NCBI RefSeq assembly: GCF_900169525.1
Contig: NZ_LT821239.1
Span: 1,324,708-1,388,707 of the forward strand
Origin: Corynebacterium pacaense
GTDB taxonomy: Bacteria > Actinomycetota > Actinomycetes > Mycobacteriales > Mycobacteriaceae
Direction: 5' to 3'
Length of the DNA stretch: 64,000 nt
Part shown: in pieces, positions 18,316 to 28,551 of the stretch
Layout of the letters: each line of letters opens with the position of its first letter
Numbering within the stretch: the first letter of the stretch is position 1
Notes under the pieces: model-generated
Told to the model about the DNA's origin: nothing
Seen by the model: only the letters and a program-made list of their open reading frames with translations
Databases searched by the model: none
Translations under genes and position numbers: made by a program

Positions 18316-18747
18316 ATGTTCCTTGGTACCTACACCCCCAAGCTCGATGACAAAGGCAGGCTGACGCTGCCGGCGAAGTTCCGTGAGGAGCTGGCCGGTG
18401 GGCTGATGGTCACCAAAGGCCAGGATCACAGTCTCGCGGTTTATCCAAAGGAGGAGTTCGCCGCCCGTGCACGAAAGGCGGCGGCGGTTTCCAGGACGAG
18501 CCCCGAGGCGCGAGCCTTCATCCGAAATCTCGCAGCGAGTGCGGATGAGCAACGGCCCGACGGTCAGGGGAGAATCACGCTCTCCGCCTCGCACCGCAAC
18601 TATGCGGGGCTGAGCAAGGAGTGCGTGGTCATTGGATCGGTGGATTTTCTTGAGATCTGGGATGCACAGGCTTGGGCCGCATACCAGGACGAGACAGAGG
18701 CTGCGTTCTCTGCGGCCGATGAGGATGTTCTCGATGGGTTCCTCTAG
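18316..18747 (+). CDS. mraZ: Transcriptional regulator MraZ
   Basis: A 143-residue MraZ protein with two SpoVT-AbrB-like swapped-hairpin halves: [26 protein letters not shown] at the N-terminus and [18 protein letters not shown] in the middle, each with the D/G-K/Q-G-R-I/L-T motif. It binds the repeats upstream as a ring-shaped oligomer and represses the division cluster. AAGGGG lies about ten bases before the ATG. In C. glutamicum mraZ mRNA is processed by RNase III, which limits MraZ; whether a comparable stem exists inside this coding region was not tested. Transcription can be stopped after this gene by the hairpin at 18882-18922. Confidence 0.96.
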   Translation: MFLGTYTPKLDDKGRLTLPAKFREELAGGLMVTKGQDHSLAVYPKEEFAARARKAAAVSRTSPEARAFIRNLAASADEQRPDGQGRITLSASHRNYAGLSKECVVIGSVDFLEIWDAQAWAAYQDETEAAFSAADEDVLDGFL

Positions 18748-18986
18748 GAACGCAGACGGGAGCACCGGTCGGGAGCGCGTGTATGGACTCTGCTCGAGAG
18801 GGTCGCTCTGGTGTACTTCCCCGACATCAGATCGATTTCTCGAGTGGGGCCCTGTACGCACTTCGTGAGGTCCGGGCGAGGAACTGCGTGACATGAATAA
18901 AGGATTGTCGCGCAGTTTTTTTGTCCACGAGCACAGGTACCGGACACAGAGACAATCGCCAGAAAACCAGGGGGAGGGACGTCACC
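18748..18986 (+). ncRNA. Structured mraZ-rsmH leader (candidate mraW-type RNA)
   Basis: A 239-base gap inside an otherwise compact cluster. It contains a C-rich segment CTTCCCC (18816-18822) able to pair with GGGGGAG (18970-18976) in the rsmH ribosome binding site, and a terminator-type hairpin between them. An actinobacterial cis-regulatory RNA, the mraW motif, is known from this same position; assignment to that family is by position and the pairing seen, not by a covariance search. Confidence 0.5.
18882..18922 (+). terminator. Terminator or attenuator between mraZ and rsmH
   Basis: AACTGCGTGAC (18882-18892) pairs with GTCGCGCAGTT (18907-18917) through 11 bp including one G-U, and runs into seven T residues. 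It lies upstream of rsmH, so it may either end an mraZ transcript or act as an attenuator. Confidence 0.75.
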
Positions 18987-19985
18987 ATGGAAAAGCACTC
19001 CACTGAAAGCAACCACGGACACACTCCCGTCATGCGCGAACGGATGGCCGCACTGATCGCCGGGAAGGTTCAGGCCATGGGGGAGCGTGCGGTCATCATC
19101 GACGCCACCCTGGGCGCCGGCGGGCACAGCGAGTTCTTTCTCACCACCTTCCCACTGGCCAATGTGATCGGTCTGGACCGCGATGAGGCGGCGCTGAACG
19201 GGGCACGGGACCGGCTCGCGGTCTTCGGTGGCAGGTTCCTGGGCATCGGCACGCGTTTCGACGGTCTGGCGGACATTCTGGCGCACGGCGAGGGCGAACT
19301 TGTGCAACTGGCACGCGACCAGGGAATCTCCGGGGCGCTGTTCGATCTTGGGGTCTCATCCATGCAGCTCGACCAGCTCGAGCGGGGATTCGCCTACCGC
19401 GCGGACGCACCCCTGGACATGCGGATGGACCCGACGAGCGGAATCACGGCGGCAGATGTCCTCAACACCTATTCCCACGGTGATCTGGCCAGGGTGCTGA
19501 AAACCTACGGCGATGAGCGCTTTGCGGGAAAGATCGCATCCGCGGTGCTCCGAGAGCGGGAGAAGGAGCCCTTCACCACCTCCGCACGGCTGGTTGAACT
19601 GCTCTATCAGACGATTCCCGCAGCAACCCGGCGAACCGGGGGCCATCCTGCCAAGCGCACCTTCCAGGCGCTGCGCGTGGAGGTCAACAATGAGCTCGAG
19701 TCCCTGGAAAGGGTCCTTCCACAGATCACCGGAGCGCTCAACGTCGGTGGGCGAGCGGTGTTCATGAGCTACCAGTCGCACGAGGACAAGCTGGTGAAGA
19801 AATACTTCACCGAATTGACCACCTCGACGACTCCGCCCGGCCTCCCGGTCGATCTGCCAGGGACCGCACCGCTGTTCAAACAGGTCACCAGGGGCGCTGA
19901 AACTGCCTCTGAACGGGAGATCGAGGACAACCCCAGGGCCGCACCAGTTCGTGTGCGCGCCATTGAAAGAATCGCCGAGAAGTAG
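18987..19985 (+). CDS. rsmH: 16S rRNA (cytosine(1402)-N(4))-methyltransferase RsmH
   Basis: A 332-residue SAM-dependent methyltransferase (MraW) that methylates N4 of C1402 in the ribosomal P site. Visible are HTPVMRERM at the N-terminus, the SAM-binding [43 protein letters not shown], and the C-terminal [19 protein letters not shown] and [16 protein letters not shown] blocks. The ATG at 18987 is preferred because GGGGGAGGG lies eight bases before it and the homology starts about ten residues later; an upstream start at 18921 would run through the leader hairpin. It begins the long operon to ftsQ. Confidence 0.95.
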   Translation: MEKHSTESNHGHTPVMRERMAALIAGKVQAMGERAVIIDATLGAGGHSEFFLTTFPLANVIGLDRDEAALNGARDRLAVFGGRFLGIGTRFDGLADILAHGEGELVQLARDQGISGALFDLGVSSMQLDQLERGFAYRADAPLDMRMDPTSGITAADVLNTYSHGDLARVLKTYGDERFAGKIASAVLREREKEPFTTSARLVELLYQTIPAATRRTGGHPAKRTFQALRVEVNNELESLERVLPQITGALNVGGRAVFMSYQSHEDKLVKKYFTELTTSTTPPGLPVDLPGTAPLFKQVTRGAETASEREIEDNPRAAPVRVRAIERIAEK

Positions 19986-19998
19986 TCAGGAGACCACC

Positions 19999-20790
19999 AT
20001 GACCATGACCCGCGGCTCCCGAGCCGAACAGAGGCAACCCGCACGCGATCGGCGTTCGCAGTCACGCGATCACCGGGAGGTCCTGTCGAGCAGGGACTAC
20101 TCCACCTCAACGCTCAACGAAGCCCCGCCACGCGTGCCCGCGGAGCGGACCCACTCCACCCGGGGTCTGCTCAAGCCGGGGCTGCAGCCCACCCGCACGC
20201 GCAAGCTGCAGCACAAGACTGGCTCGCAGCAGGTGATCTCCGTCCGTGGTCGGCGGGTGGTCGCCCCGAAGGCGGATCCCAGGTTGATCAGGCTCTTCGC
20301 CATCGTGGTGTTCCTGCTGTGCAGTGGCGTCGGAATCTCCATGGGACTCTCGGGTATGACCACGGAGCAGACCTTCCGCCTCCAGGAGCTCAACTCCCAG
20401 GAGACGGATCTGAACAATCGAATCGAATCACTCAACCGCGATGTCGAGGACGCACGCGCGGCCTCCACCATCGCCGCAGCGGCACAGGGCATGGGCATGG
20501 TCTCCCCGGTCCAACCGGGGGTTCTGGCGGTTGAGGAAAACGGCGACATCGTTGAACAGCGGCCCGCGGATCCGGAGACTCGTCCTATTATTGACATCAA
20601 TGGTGAACAGGCACGGCCGAACAGAGCCTCCAGCAACCCGGATGAAACGAGTGAAGTGACCGACAATCTGCAGGCGATTCCACGGGGCACCGCGAACCCG
20701 CCGTACCAGCCCAATTCAACCGCCGGTGCGGTTCCCTACGCAGCCACGACCAGGGGCACCGGCGGGCAGGCGGGTGGCGTCGGGCAGTGA
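19999..20790 (+). CDS. ftsL: FtsL-like septum protein
   Basis: A 263-residue bitopic protein with the FtsL layout: a basic, disordered cytoplasmic part of about 95 residues, one membrane span (IRLFAIVVFLLCSGVGISMGL), then a short leucine-zipper-like segment (FRLQELNSQETDLNNRIESLNRDVEDARAA) and a long disordered tail. FtsL links FtsQ/FtsB-type proteins to FtsW-FtsI. AGGAG lies six bases before the ATG at 19999; it follows rsmH by 13 bases. The actinobacterial protein is much longer than enteric FtsL, as in Rv2164c. Its TGA overlaps the GTG of ftsI. Confidence 0.88.
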   Translation: MTMTRGSRAEQRQPARDRRSQSRDHREVLSSRDYSTSTLNEAPPRVPAERTHSTRGLLKPGLQPTRTRKLQHKTGSQQVISVRGRRVVAPKADPRLIRLFAIVVFLLCSGVGISMGLSGMTTEQTFRLQELNSQETDLNNRIESLNRDVEDARAASTIAAAAQGMGMVSPVQPGVLAVEENGDIVEQRPADPETRPIIDINGEQARPNRASSNPDETSEVTDNLQAIPRGTANPPYQPNSTAGAVPYAATTRGTGGQAGGVGQ

Positions 20791-22892
20791 CACACCCGAT
20801 GGATGGAAGAAATCGCGGCGATGGCGCGGGACGTTCGGACACGTCCCGTCGTTCGGCGTACCGGGACGAGAGCAGGCGTGCGGCCCGCGAGCGTGAGCTC
20901 AGGCGTCGATCCGGTGCCGTCGGCACGGAACCATCCGCGACCTACCGTCCGGGAATCTACAACGGCGGTGCCCGCAGACACCGCGTCAACATCATCACAG
21001 CGATCGCGCTGCTGCTGGCCGTCGCACTGATCGGTCGACTTGCCTGGGTCCAGCTGGTCTGGGGACCCGACCTGGCGGTGCACGCCTCGGAACAGCGCAC
21101 CCGGGTCTACGTCGATCCCGCGCGCCGTGGCGAGATCACCGATCGGGAGGGGAACCAGCTCGCCTACACGATGCAGGCCCGCTCCCTGACCGTCTCACCG
21201 ATTGTGATGCGTTCGGAACTGGGGGAACGGATCGATCTCGCCCTCAGGGTGGCGGCCGAGGAGACCGACCCCGACCGGGTCGAGCCCTACGTCACCATCG
21301 CGGAGGGCGAGGGTTATCTGGCGATGGACCCCGACCGGCGCTCCGCCTTCATTTCGGACAAGGTCGAGGAAGCCCTGGAAAACACCGCGCGGCGCATCCC
21401 CGAGATCATCTCATCACACGGCAAGGACACCGCGGGGATCCATGTCGATGAGATCCTGGACAAACTGCACGCGGATTCCCAGTACGAGGTCCTCGTCCGC
21501 AACGTCGATCCCGATATCGCAACCGAGATCTCCGCCGAGCTCTACGGCGTCGCAGCGGACCATCAGGACATCAGGCAGTATCCCAACGGTGCGGTCGCCG
21601 AGAACGTCATCGGCCGCATCAGCATGGACGGCGACGGCCAGTTCGGTCTGGAGGCCTCTTCCGATTCCCAGCTCGCCGGTTTCAACGGACGCTCCACCTC
21701 GGATGTCTCCATCTTCGGCCAGTCCATTCCCGGCACCCTGCGCGACCAGGTCCCCGCCATCGATGGCGCCAATGTCGAACTGACCCTCGATCTTGATCTG
21801 CAGACCTACGTCCAGCAGGCCGTGGAGCAGGCCAAGACCAATTCCGGGGCGGACGGTGCCTCCGCGGTGGTGCTGGACGTGGAGACGGGCCAGGTCCTGG
21901 CCATGGCGAATTCGGACACCATCAACCCCAACGAGGACACCGCCAAGCAGATCGAACGGGGCAGGAGCTTCGACAACTCCTCGGTGACGCACCCCTTCGA
22001 ACCGGGTTCCGTGGCCAAGATCATCACGGCCTCCGGGATCATCCAGGAGGGACTGAGCGATCCCACCGAGGTGCACCAGGTTCCGGGAAGTATCGAGATG
22101 TCCGGCGTCACGGTCAAGGACGCCTGGGACCACGGGGTCGCCCCCTATACCACCGCGGGCATCTTCGCCAAGTCCTCCAACGTGGGCACCCTGATGCTCG
22201 CGGACCGTCTCGGGGAGGACCGCTTCGCCGACTATCTCGACCGTTTCGGTCTGGGACAGTCCACCGGTATTGAACTGCCCAGCGAGTCACAGGGACTGCT
22301 GCCGGCGCGGGAACAATGGTCGGGCGGCACCTTCGCGAACCTGCCCATCGGGCAGGGCATGTCCATCACGCTGCTGCAGATGGCCGGCGTCTACCAGGCG
22401 CTGGCCAATGACGGCGAGCGGATCGAACCGCGGATCATCAGGAAGGTCGTCGACGCCCAGGGCGATGAGATCGAGCAACCGGAACCGAAGAGGGTTCAGG
22501 TGGTCAGCCCGGAGGCGGCACGCACCACCGTGGACATGTTCCGCGGGGTGACCCAGTCCGATCCCACCGGTGTGCAGCAGGGCACCGCCCCCGACGCGGC
22601 CATCGAGGGCTATCAGATCGCGGGTAAGACCGGCACCGCCCAGAAGGTCGATGAGAACACCGGAGCCTACTCCAACTCCGAGTACTGGATCACCTTCGCG
22701 GGAATCGCACCCGCGGATGATCCGCGCTTCGTGGTCGCGATCATGCTCGATGAGCCCGAGCGCGGAGTCCACGGTGGTGGCGGCCAGTCCGCGGCACCGC
22801 TGTTCAAGGACATCGCCACCTGGCTGCTCAACCGTGACAACATTCCACTCTCCGGTCCCGCCGACCCGCTGCTGCTGCAGGCCGGTTCCTAG
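20787..22892 (+). CDS. ftsI: Septal penicillin-binding protein FtsI (PBP3, class B)
   Basis: A 701-residue class B transpeptidase that cross-links septal peptidoglycan with FtsW. A basic cytoplasmic tail is followed by a membrane span (about residues 69-88), the dimerisation/pedestal region and the transpeptidase domain with EPGSVAK (catalytic Ser in SxxK near residue 407), SSN near 463 and KTGTA near 613. The GTG start overlaps the ftsL stop by four bases; an in-frame ATG at 20799 is possible. The cytoplasmic tail is rich in Arg. This is the pbpB position of mycobacteria. Confidence 0.96.
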   Translation: MTHPMDGRNRGDGAGRSDTSRRSAYRDESRRAARERELRRRSGAVGTEPSATYRPGIYNGGARRHRVNIITAIALLLAVALIGRLAWVQLVWGPDLAVHASEQRTRVYVDPARRGEITDREGNQLAYTMQARSLTVSPIVMRSELGERIDLALRVAAEETDPDRVEPYVTIAEGEGYLAMDPDRRSAFISDKVEEALENTARRIPEIISSHGKDTAGIHVDEILDKLHADSQYEVLVRNVDPDIATEISAELYGVAADHQDIRQYPNGAVAENVIGRISMDGDGQFGLEASSDSQLAGFNGRSTSDVSIFGQSIPGTLRDQVPAIDGANVELTLDLDLQTYVQQAVEQAKTNSGADGASAVVLDVETGQVLAMANSDTINPNEDTAKQIERGRSFDNSSVTHPFEPGSVAKIITASGIIQEGLSDPTEVHQVPGSIEMSGVTVKDAWDHGVAPYTTAGIFAKSSNVGTLMLADRLGEDRFADYLDRFGLGQSTGIELPSESQGLLPAREQWSGGTFANLPIGQGMSITLLQMAGVYQALANDGERIEPRIIRKVVDAQGDEIEQPEPKRVQVVSPEAARTTVDMFRGVTQSDPTGVQQGTAPDAAIEGYQIAGKTGTAQKVDENTGAYSNSEYWITFAGIAPADDPRFVVAIMLDEPERGVHGGGGQSAAPLFKDIATWLLNRDNIPLSGPADPLLLQAGS

Positions 22893-22944
22893 GGTCCGCC
22901 ATCAACTCGTTCCTGAACAAAAGCCCACTACCTGAGGAGAAACC

Positions 22945-24489
22945 GTGTCCATCCCACTAGAGGACCTGACCCGCACAATCGGAGGCACCCTGTCCGAGGG
23001 CGCCGATCCGACGGTGGAGATTGCCGACATCGGACTCGATTCCGCCTCGCTCGCCGACCGCGACGCGATCTTCGCGGCGGTACCGGGCACCCACGTCCAC
23101 GGTGCCGAGTTCGCGACCCGGGACAATGCGGCGTCGGCGGTGGCGGTGCTTACCGACGCCGAGGGTGCAGCAATCCTCGCCCGCGCGGGTGATCGCCGTC
23201 CGGTGGTCACCGTGCCGGACGTCCGGAAGGTGCTGGGGGAGGCGTCGTCACGCATCTACGGTGACCCCTCACGGGAGATGGTGCTGGTCGGGGTCACTGG
23301 CACCTCCGGAAAGACCACCACCAGTTACCTGCTGGAACGCGGACTGATGGCCGCGGGGCACACTGTCGGTCTGATCGGCACCACCGGCACCCGCATCGAC
23401 GGTCGGCCGGTGCCGACCAAACTGACCACTCCGGAGGCGCCGACGCTGCAGGCGCTGTTCAGACAGATGCGTGATCAGGGGGTCACCCACGTGGTGATGG
23501 AGGTATCCAGTCACGCACTGTCGCTGGGTCGGGTCGCCGGCACGCATTTCGATGTCTCCGCCTTCACCAACCTCTCCCAGGACCATCTGGACTTCCATCC
23601 CACGATGGAGGATTATTTCGAGGCCAAGGCCCTCTTCTTTCGCGCCGACTCGCCGCTGGCTGCGGACAGGTCGGTGGTGTGCATCGATGATTCCTGGGGG
23701 CGCAGGATGGCCGAGGTCGCAGCCGATGCCCTCACCGTCGGCAGCATGGGGGAAGAAGCTGACATCACCGCGGGGGAGGTCGAGGTCGGTGAATCGGGTA
23801 CGCAGCACTTCACCGTGCACCTTCCCGATGACGGGGTCGTCGGGGTGGAGCTGGCACTTCCGGGTGCCTTCAACGTTGCCAATGCCACACTCGCCCTGGC
23901 GGCGGCCTACCGCATCGGGGTGGACCCGGAAGCCTTCGCACGGGGTCTGGCCACCGTGACCGTCCCAGGCAGGATGGAGCGAATCGACCTGGGCCAGGAC
24001 TTCCTGGCCGTCGTCGACTACGCGCACAAGCCCGCGGCGGTGGCGGCGGTTCTGGATACCCTGCGCTCCCAGGTGGACGGCCGGCTCGGCGTCGTCATCG
24101 GCGCGGGCGGGGATCGTGATCCAAGCAAGCGCGGACCCATGGGCGCGATGTCCGCCCAGCGCGCCGACCTTGTCATCGTCACCGATGACAATCCGCGTTC
24201 GGAGGATCCGGCCACCATCAGGGCCGCCGTGCTCGCCGGGGCCCGTGAGGCCGCTGACGCCGAGTCAAAGAACAGTGGCCGGAAGGTGGAGATCCGGGAG
24301 GTCGGTGATAGGGCCGAGGCAATTTCCGCGCTCACCGAGTGGGCACGTTCCGGTGATGGCATTGTGGTAGCTGGCAAGGGACATGAGGTGGGACAGCTGG
24401 TGGCCGGAGTCACCCACCATTTCGATGACCGTGAACAGGTGCGTGACGCCCTGTCGCGGAGACTCCACAAAGGCAGCGAAGGAAAGTAG
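22945..24489 (+). CDS. murE: UDP-MurNAc-tripeptide synthetase MurE (meso-diaminopimelate adding)
   Basis: A 514-residue Mur ligase that adds the third amino acid to UDP-MurNAc-L-Ala-D-Glu in the cytoplasm. The ATP loop is GVTGTSGKTTTSYL near residue 119, and the substrate motif is DNPRSEDP near residue 415, the DNPR form that marks enzymes using meso-diaminopimelate. GAGGAGA lies a few bases before the GTG at 22945. The C-terminus contains the GKGHE motif of the family. Eight bases separate it from murF. Confidence 0.97.
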   Translation: MSIPLEDLTRTIGGTLSEGADPTVEIADIGLDSASLADRDAIFAAVPGTHVHGAEFATRDNAASAVAVLTDAEGAAILARAGDRRPVVTVPDVRKVLGEASSRIYGDPSREMVLVGVTGTSGKTTTSYLLERGLMAAGHTVGLIGTTGTRIDGRPVPTKLTTPEAPTLQALFRQMRDQGVTHVVMEVSSHALSLGRVAGTHFDVSAFTNLSQDHLDFHPTMEDYFEAKALFFRADSPLAADRSVVCIDDSWGRRMAEVAADALTVGSMGEEADITAGEVEVGESGTQHFTVHLPDDGVVGVELALPGAFNVANATLALAAAYRIGVDPEAFARGLATVTVPGRMERIDLGQDFLAVVDYAHKPAAVAAVLDTLRSQVDGRLGVVIGAGGDRDPSKRGPMGAMSAQRADLVIVTDDNPRSEDPATIRAAVLAGAREAADAESKNSGRKVEIREVGDRAEAISALTEWARSGDGIVVAGKGHEVGQLVAGVTHHFDDREQVRDALSRRLHKGSEGK

Positions 24490-24498
24490 GTCTAGGCC

Positions 24499-26019
24499 AT
24501 GATTGAACTGACTCTGGGAGAGATCGCCGACATCGTCGGTGGACGTCTCAGCGGTGGCGCCTCGCCGGACACACCCGTCACGGGCACCGTGGAGTTTGAT
24601 TCCCGCGCGATCACCCCGGGCGGTCTGTTCCTGGCGCTGCCGGGTGCGCGGGTGGACGGGCACGAGTTCGCCGCCGCCGCGGCGGAGAAGGGCGCGGTGG
24701 CCACCCTCGCCGCCCGTGAGGTCGACGCACCCGCGATCATCGTGCCCGCCGTGCCAGGGACCGATTCCAATGCCGACATCTACGCACATGATCCCGAGGG
24801 GCACGGGGCCGCGGTTGTGGCGGCCCTGTCGCTGCTTGCCAGGCACGTCGTGGACCTCGCCACCGGAGAGCATGGTCTGACCGTGGTCGCCCTGACCGGT
24901 TCCGCAGGAAAGACATCAACCAAGGACTTCATCGCGACGGTGCTGGCCACCGCCGGCGAGACCGTCGCGCCACCCGGCTCATTCAACAATGAGGTCGGGC
25001 TGCCCTACACGGCCCTGCGCTGCACCACATCCACCGACTTCCTGGTCGCAGAGATGTCGGCGCGGGGCATCGGCCACATCGAGCACCTGACGCATATCGC
25101 CCCGCCGCGGATCGGTGCGGTGCTCAACGTCGGTAGCGCACACCTCGGGGAATTCGGTTCCAGGGAGAACATCGCCCGCGCCAAGGGGGAGCTGGTGGAG
25201 GCGCTGCCACCCGCGGACCAGGGTGGCGTGGCGGTGCTGAACGCCGATGATCCCTTCGTCAACGCCATGGCCGAACGCACCCGCGCCCGGGTTGTCAGAT
25301 TCTCCGTCCAGAACCAGCAGGGCAGGGGAGTGGACTACTGGGCCAGCGATGTGGTGCTCGATGACGTCGCCCGTGCCCGGTTCATCCTCCACACCAGGGA
25401 GGGGCAGTGGCCGGTGCGGCTTCAGGTATTCGGCGCGCACCAGGTGCCAAATGCACTCGCAGCCGCAGCGGTGGCCGTGGAGGCCGGAATGGCCGCGGCG
25501 GACGTCGCGGAGGCACTGTCGCGCCACGCGGCGGCCTCGGCCAACCGCATGGATGTGCGCACCCGTGCCGACGGGGTGACCGTGATCAATGATTCCTACA
25601 ACGCCAACCCGGATTCGATGCGGGCGGCGATAGCGGCACTGGCCTACACCGCGAGTGCGCGTTCCGAGTCGATCAGCTGGGCCGTGCTCGGCCAGATGGC
25701 GGAACTCGGCGGTGAGGCAACCGGGGCGCACAGCGACCTCGGGCTGCAGCTGGCGAAGTATCATATACAGGGACTGGTGGCCGTGGGTGAGAACCCGAAT
25801 ACGCTCGCCATGGTTGAATCCGCGCGTGAGCACGGCGTTCGCACCCACCTGGTGGCGGACGTGGATGCGGCGGTAGAGCTCCTGCGCGGTGAGATCAGGG
25901 GTGGGGACGTGGTGCTGGTCAAGGCATCCCACTCGGATGGGCTGTGGCGTGCCGCGGAACAGCTGCTTGGCTCCAATTCCGGGGACAGTCAGACAGCCCG
26001 GATCGTGAGAGGACGATAG
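24499..26019 (+). CDS. murF: UDP-MurNAc-tripeptide--D-alanyl-D-alanine ligase MurF
   Basis: A 506-residue Mur ligase that adds D-Ala-D-Ala to complete the pentapeptide precursor. ATP loop ALTGSAGKTSTKDF near residue 134, FNNEVGLPYT after it, and the C-terminal NDSYNANPDSMRAAIAAL motif that is characteristic of MurF. It lies between murE and mraY with short gaps, in the standard dcw order. Confidence 0.97.
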   Translation: MIELTLGEIADIVGGRLSGGASPDTPVTGTVEFDSRAITPGGLFLALPGARVDGHEFAAAAAEKGAVATLAAREVDAPAIIVPAVPGTDSNADIYAHDPEGHGAAVVAALSLLARHVVDLATGEHGLTVVALTGSAGKTSTKDFIATVLATAGETVAPPGSFNNEVGLPYTALRCTTSTDFLVAEMSARGIGHIEHLTHIAPPRIGAVLNVGSAHLGEFGSRENIARAKGELVEALPPADQGGVAVLNADDPFVNAMAERTRARVVRFSVQNQQGRGVDYWASDVVLDDVARARFILHTREGQWPVRLQVFGAHQVPNALAAAAVAVEAGMAAADVAEALSRHAAASANRMDVRTRADGVTVINDSYNANPDSMRAAIAALAYTASARSESISWAVLGQMAELGGEATGAHSDLGLQLAKYHIQGLVAVGENPNTLAMVESAREHGVRTHLVADVDAAVELLRGEIRGGDVVLVKASHSDGLWRAAEQLLGSNSGDSQTARIVRGR

Positions 26020-26025
26020 AGAAGA

Positions 26026-27126
26026 ATGCAACAGATCATCATCAGTGGGGGCATCGCCTTCCTGGTCTCCATATTCCTCACACCACTGCTCATCCGGTAC
26101 TTCACCCGCAGGCACCTGGGGCAGGAGATCCGGGAGGAGGGACTGCAGTCGCACCTGCGCAAACGCGGCACCCCGACCATGGGTGGTATCGCGATCATCG
26201 CGGGAATCGTGGTCGCCTACCTGGTGACCAACATCTACACCTACTCCACCGGCTACGGTGGTTTCACCGCCTCGGGCCTGCTGGTGCTCGGGCTGACCCT
26301 CGGTCTCGGGGCGACCGGTTTCGCCGATGACTTCATCAAGCTCTACAAGGGGCGGAACCTGGGTTTGAACAAGACTGCGAAACTCATCTCCCAACTGGTC
26401 ATAGCGCTGGTGTTCGGCCTGCTCGTCCTCCAGTTCCGGGACGAGAACGGTCTCACACCCGCCTCGACCCAGCTCTCCTTCATCCGGGACATCGACACCG
26501 TCGATCTGGCCTTCGGCGGGGGGATCCTGGGCACCATCGTCTTCTTGATCTTCATCTACATCGTGGTCAGTGCCTGGTCGAACGCCGTCAACATCACCGA
26601 CGGTCTCGACGGACTGGCCGCCGGTGCGACCGCCTTTGTCATGGGCGCCTACACCGTGATCACCTTCTGGCAGTTCCGCAACTCCTGCGATACCGCCGTG
26701 GAGGCGGGCTGCTACACGGTCAGGGACCCCCTGGACATCGCCGTTCTGTGCGCCGCGGGTCTCGGCGCCACCCTCGGATTCCTGTGGTGGAACGCCGCAC
26801 CGGCCAAGATCTTCATGGGCGACACCGGGTCCCTGGCACTGGGTGGACTCATCGCGGGGCTGTCTGTGGTCACCAGAACCGAGCTGCTGATGATCGTCAT
26901 CGGCGCACTCTTCGTCATCGAGGTCGCCTCCGTGGCCATCCAGATCGCTGTGTTCAAGACCAGGGGCAGGAGGGTGTTCAAGATGGCACCGATTCACCAT
27001 CATTTCGAGGCACTTGGCTGGGCGGAAACCACCGTGGTGGTGCGCTTCTGGCTGATAGCAGTGATGGCGGTGCTCGCCGGTACCGCCATATTCTACGGGG
27101 ACTGGCTCTCCCTGGCGGAGGTGTAG
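26026..27126 (+). CDS. mraY: Phospho-N-acetylmuramoyl-pentapeptide transferase MraY
   Basis: A 366-residue membrane enzyme with ten predicted spans that transfers phospho-MurNAc-pentapeptide to undecaprenyl phosphate, giving lipid I. The family motifs are KRGTPTMGG after the first span, GFADDFIKL (Asp pair), [15 protein letters not shown] and [17 protein letters not shown], plus the MAPIHHHFE histidine motif near the end. Six bases follow murF; three bases precede murD. Confidence 0.97.
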   Translation: MQQIIISGGIAFLVSIFLTPLLIRYFTRRHLGQEIREEGLQSHLRKRGTPTMGGIAIIAGIVVAYLVTNIYTYSTGYGGFTASGLLVLGLTLGLGATGFADDFIKLYKGRNLGLNKTAKLISQLVIALVFGLLVLQFRDENGLTPASTQLSFIRDIDTVDLAFGGGILGTIVFLIFIYIVVSAWSNAVNITDGLDGLAAGATAFVMGAYTVITFWQFRNSCDTAVEAGCYTVRDPLDIAVLCAAGLGATLGFLWWNAAPAKIFMGDTGSLALGGLIAGLSVVTRTELLMIVIGALFVIEVASVAIQIAVFKTRGRRVFKMAPIHHHFEALGWAETTVVVRFWLIAVMAVLAGTAIFYGDWLSLAEV

Positions 27127-27129
27127 GAC

Positions 27130-28542
27130 ATGACTGAGAACAGCACACTGCCCGAGGAGCTCCGGGGAACCATCCTCGTCGCCGGGGCCGGGGTATCGGG
27201 AATGGGTACAACCGCGATGCTCCGCGAACTCGGCCTGCGGGTGGTCGTCGCCGACGATGATGAGACCGCCCGCGCGCGGGTTGTTGAGATCACCGAGGCG
27301 ATGGAGATGTCCACCGCCGCAGCGCGCTCGCAGATCTCGGATTTCAGTCTCGTTGTCACTTCCCCGGGGTGGCGCCCGGACACCCCGCTGCTTGTCGACG
27401 CCGCCACCGCGGGACTCGAGGTGATCGGGGACGTGGAACTGGCCTGGCGGCTCGACCGCGCGGGGACCTTCGGTCCCCCGCGCACCTGGCTCGCGGTGAC
27501 CGGCACCAACGGCAAGACCACAACCACCGCGATGCTCGCCGCGATGATGGTGCGCGGCGGATTCGCGGCCCGCGCGGTGGGAAACATCGGAGTCCCCGTC
27601 ACCGCTGCACTGGCGGGCAGGGAGCGCGTGGATGTCCTCGTGGCCGAGCTGTCGAGTTTCCAGCTGCACTGGGCACCCACACTGGTGCCAGACGCAGGCG
27701 TCGTGCTCAACCTCGCCGAGGACCACATCGACTGGCACGGATCCTTCCGCGCCTACGCTCTGGCCAAGACGAGGGCGCTCAGGGGCCGGGTCGCCGTCAT
27801 CGGCGATGATGACCGGTACCTGGTGTCACTGGCGCGGGAGATCGACATCGCCTCTCCGATCGGCTTCACCCAGTCGGAGCCGATGCGGGGGCAGCTCGGT
27901 GTCCGGGCAGGGGAGCTGGTGGACAACGCCTTCGCCGACAACCTCGAGCTGGCACCGGCCGACGGGATCAGTCCCCCGGGGGCCGCGGGGGTGCTCGACG
28001 CACTCGCGGCCGCCGCGATCGCACGTTCCCAGGGTGTCCCCGCCTCCGCCATCGCCGAGGCACTGTCCACATTCGAGGTGGCGGGGCACCGCGGGCAGAT
28101 CGTCGCCGACACGGGCGGCATCGTATTCATTGACAATTCCAAGGCCACCAACCCGCATGCCGCGGACTCGGCACTTGAGGGCCACCAGTCGGTGATCTGG
28201 ATACTGGGTGGCCAGCTCAAGGGCGCGGACATCTCGGAACTCGTGCGCAGTCACGCCGGAAGGATCAAGGCGGCGCTCGTGCTCGGGGTGGACCGCGGCA
28301 CTATCGTGGACTCCCTGCGCGCCCACGCCCCCGAGGCGGGGGTGTATGTCACCGACTCCACCGACCCGGTCGAGGCGATGGAGTACCTGGTTTCGCGGGC
28401 GTGGGAAATCGCGGAACCGGGCGACACCGTGGTGCTGGCCCCGGCCGCCGCATCCCTGGACATGTACAAGGGAATGGGGCAGCGCGGAGACATCTTCGCG
28501 GTGGCACTGAAGCGCCACATTTCCCAGGCTCCGGAAGAATAG
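27130..28542 (+). CDS. murD: UDP-MurNAc-L-alanine--D-glutamate ligase MurD
   Basis: A 470-residue Mur ligase that adds D-Glu. An N-terminal Rossmann-like domain (ILVAGAGVSGMGTTAML) is followed by the ATP loop VTGTNGKTTTTAML near residue 125, the NLAEDHIDWHGSF motif and the C-terminal FIDNSKATNPHAADSAL block. Its start lies three bases after the mraY stop and its C-terminal end nine bases before ftsW. Confidence 0.97.
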   Translation: MTENSTLPEELRGTILVAGAGVSGMGTTAMLRELGLRVVVADDDETARARVVEITEAMEMSTAAARSQISDFSLVVTSPGWRPDTPLLVDAATAGLEVIGDVELAWRLDRAGTFGPPRTWLAVTGTNGKTTTTAMLAAMMVRGGFAARAVGNIGVPVTAALAGRERVDVLVAELSSFQLHWAPTLVPDAGVVLNLAEDHIDWHGSFRAYALAKTRALRGRVAVIGDDDRYLVSLAREIDIASPIGFTQSEPMRGQLGVRAGELVDNAFADNLELAPADGISPPGAAGVLDALAAAAIARSQGVPASAIAEALSTFEVAGHRGQIVADTGGIVFIDNSKATNPHAADSALEGHQSVIWILGGQLKGADISELVRSHAGRIKAALVLGVDRGTIVDSLRAHAPEAGVYVTDSTDPVEAMEYLVSRAWEIAEPGDTVVLAPAAASLDMYKGMGQRGDIFAVALKRHISQAPEE

Positions 28543-28551
28543 GACAAAGCA

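Noticed and set aside
24979..27738. A 919-codon minus-strand frame across murF, mraY and murD
   Set aside because: Frame opposite to three clear genes; product rich in His, Gly and Arg without any domain.
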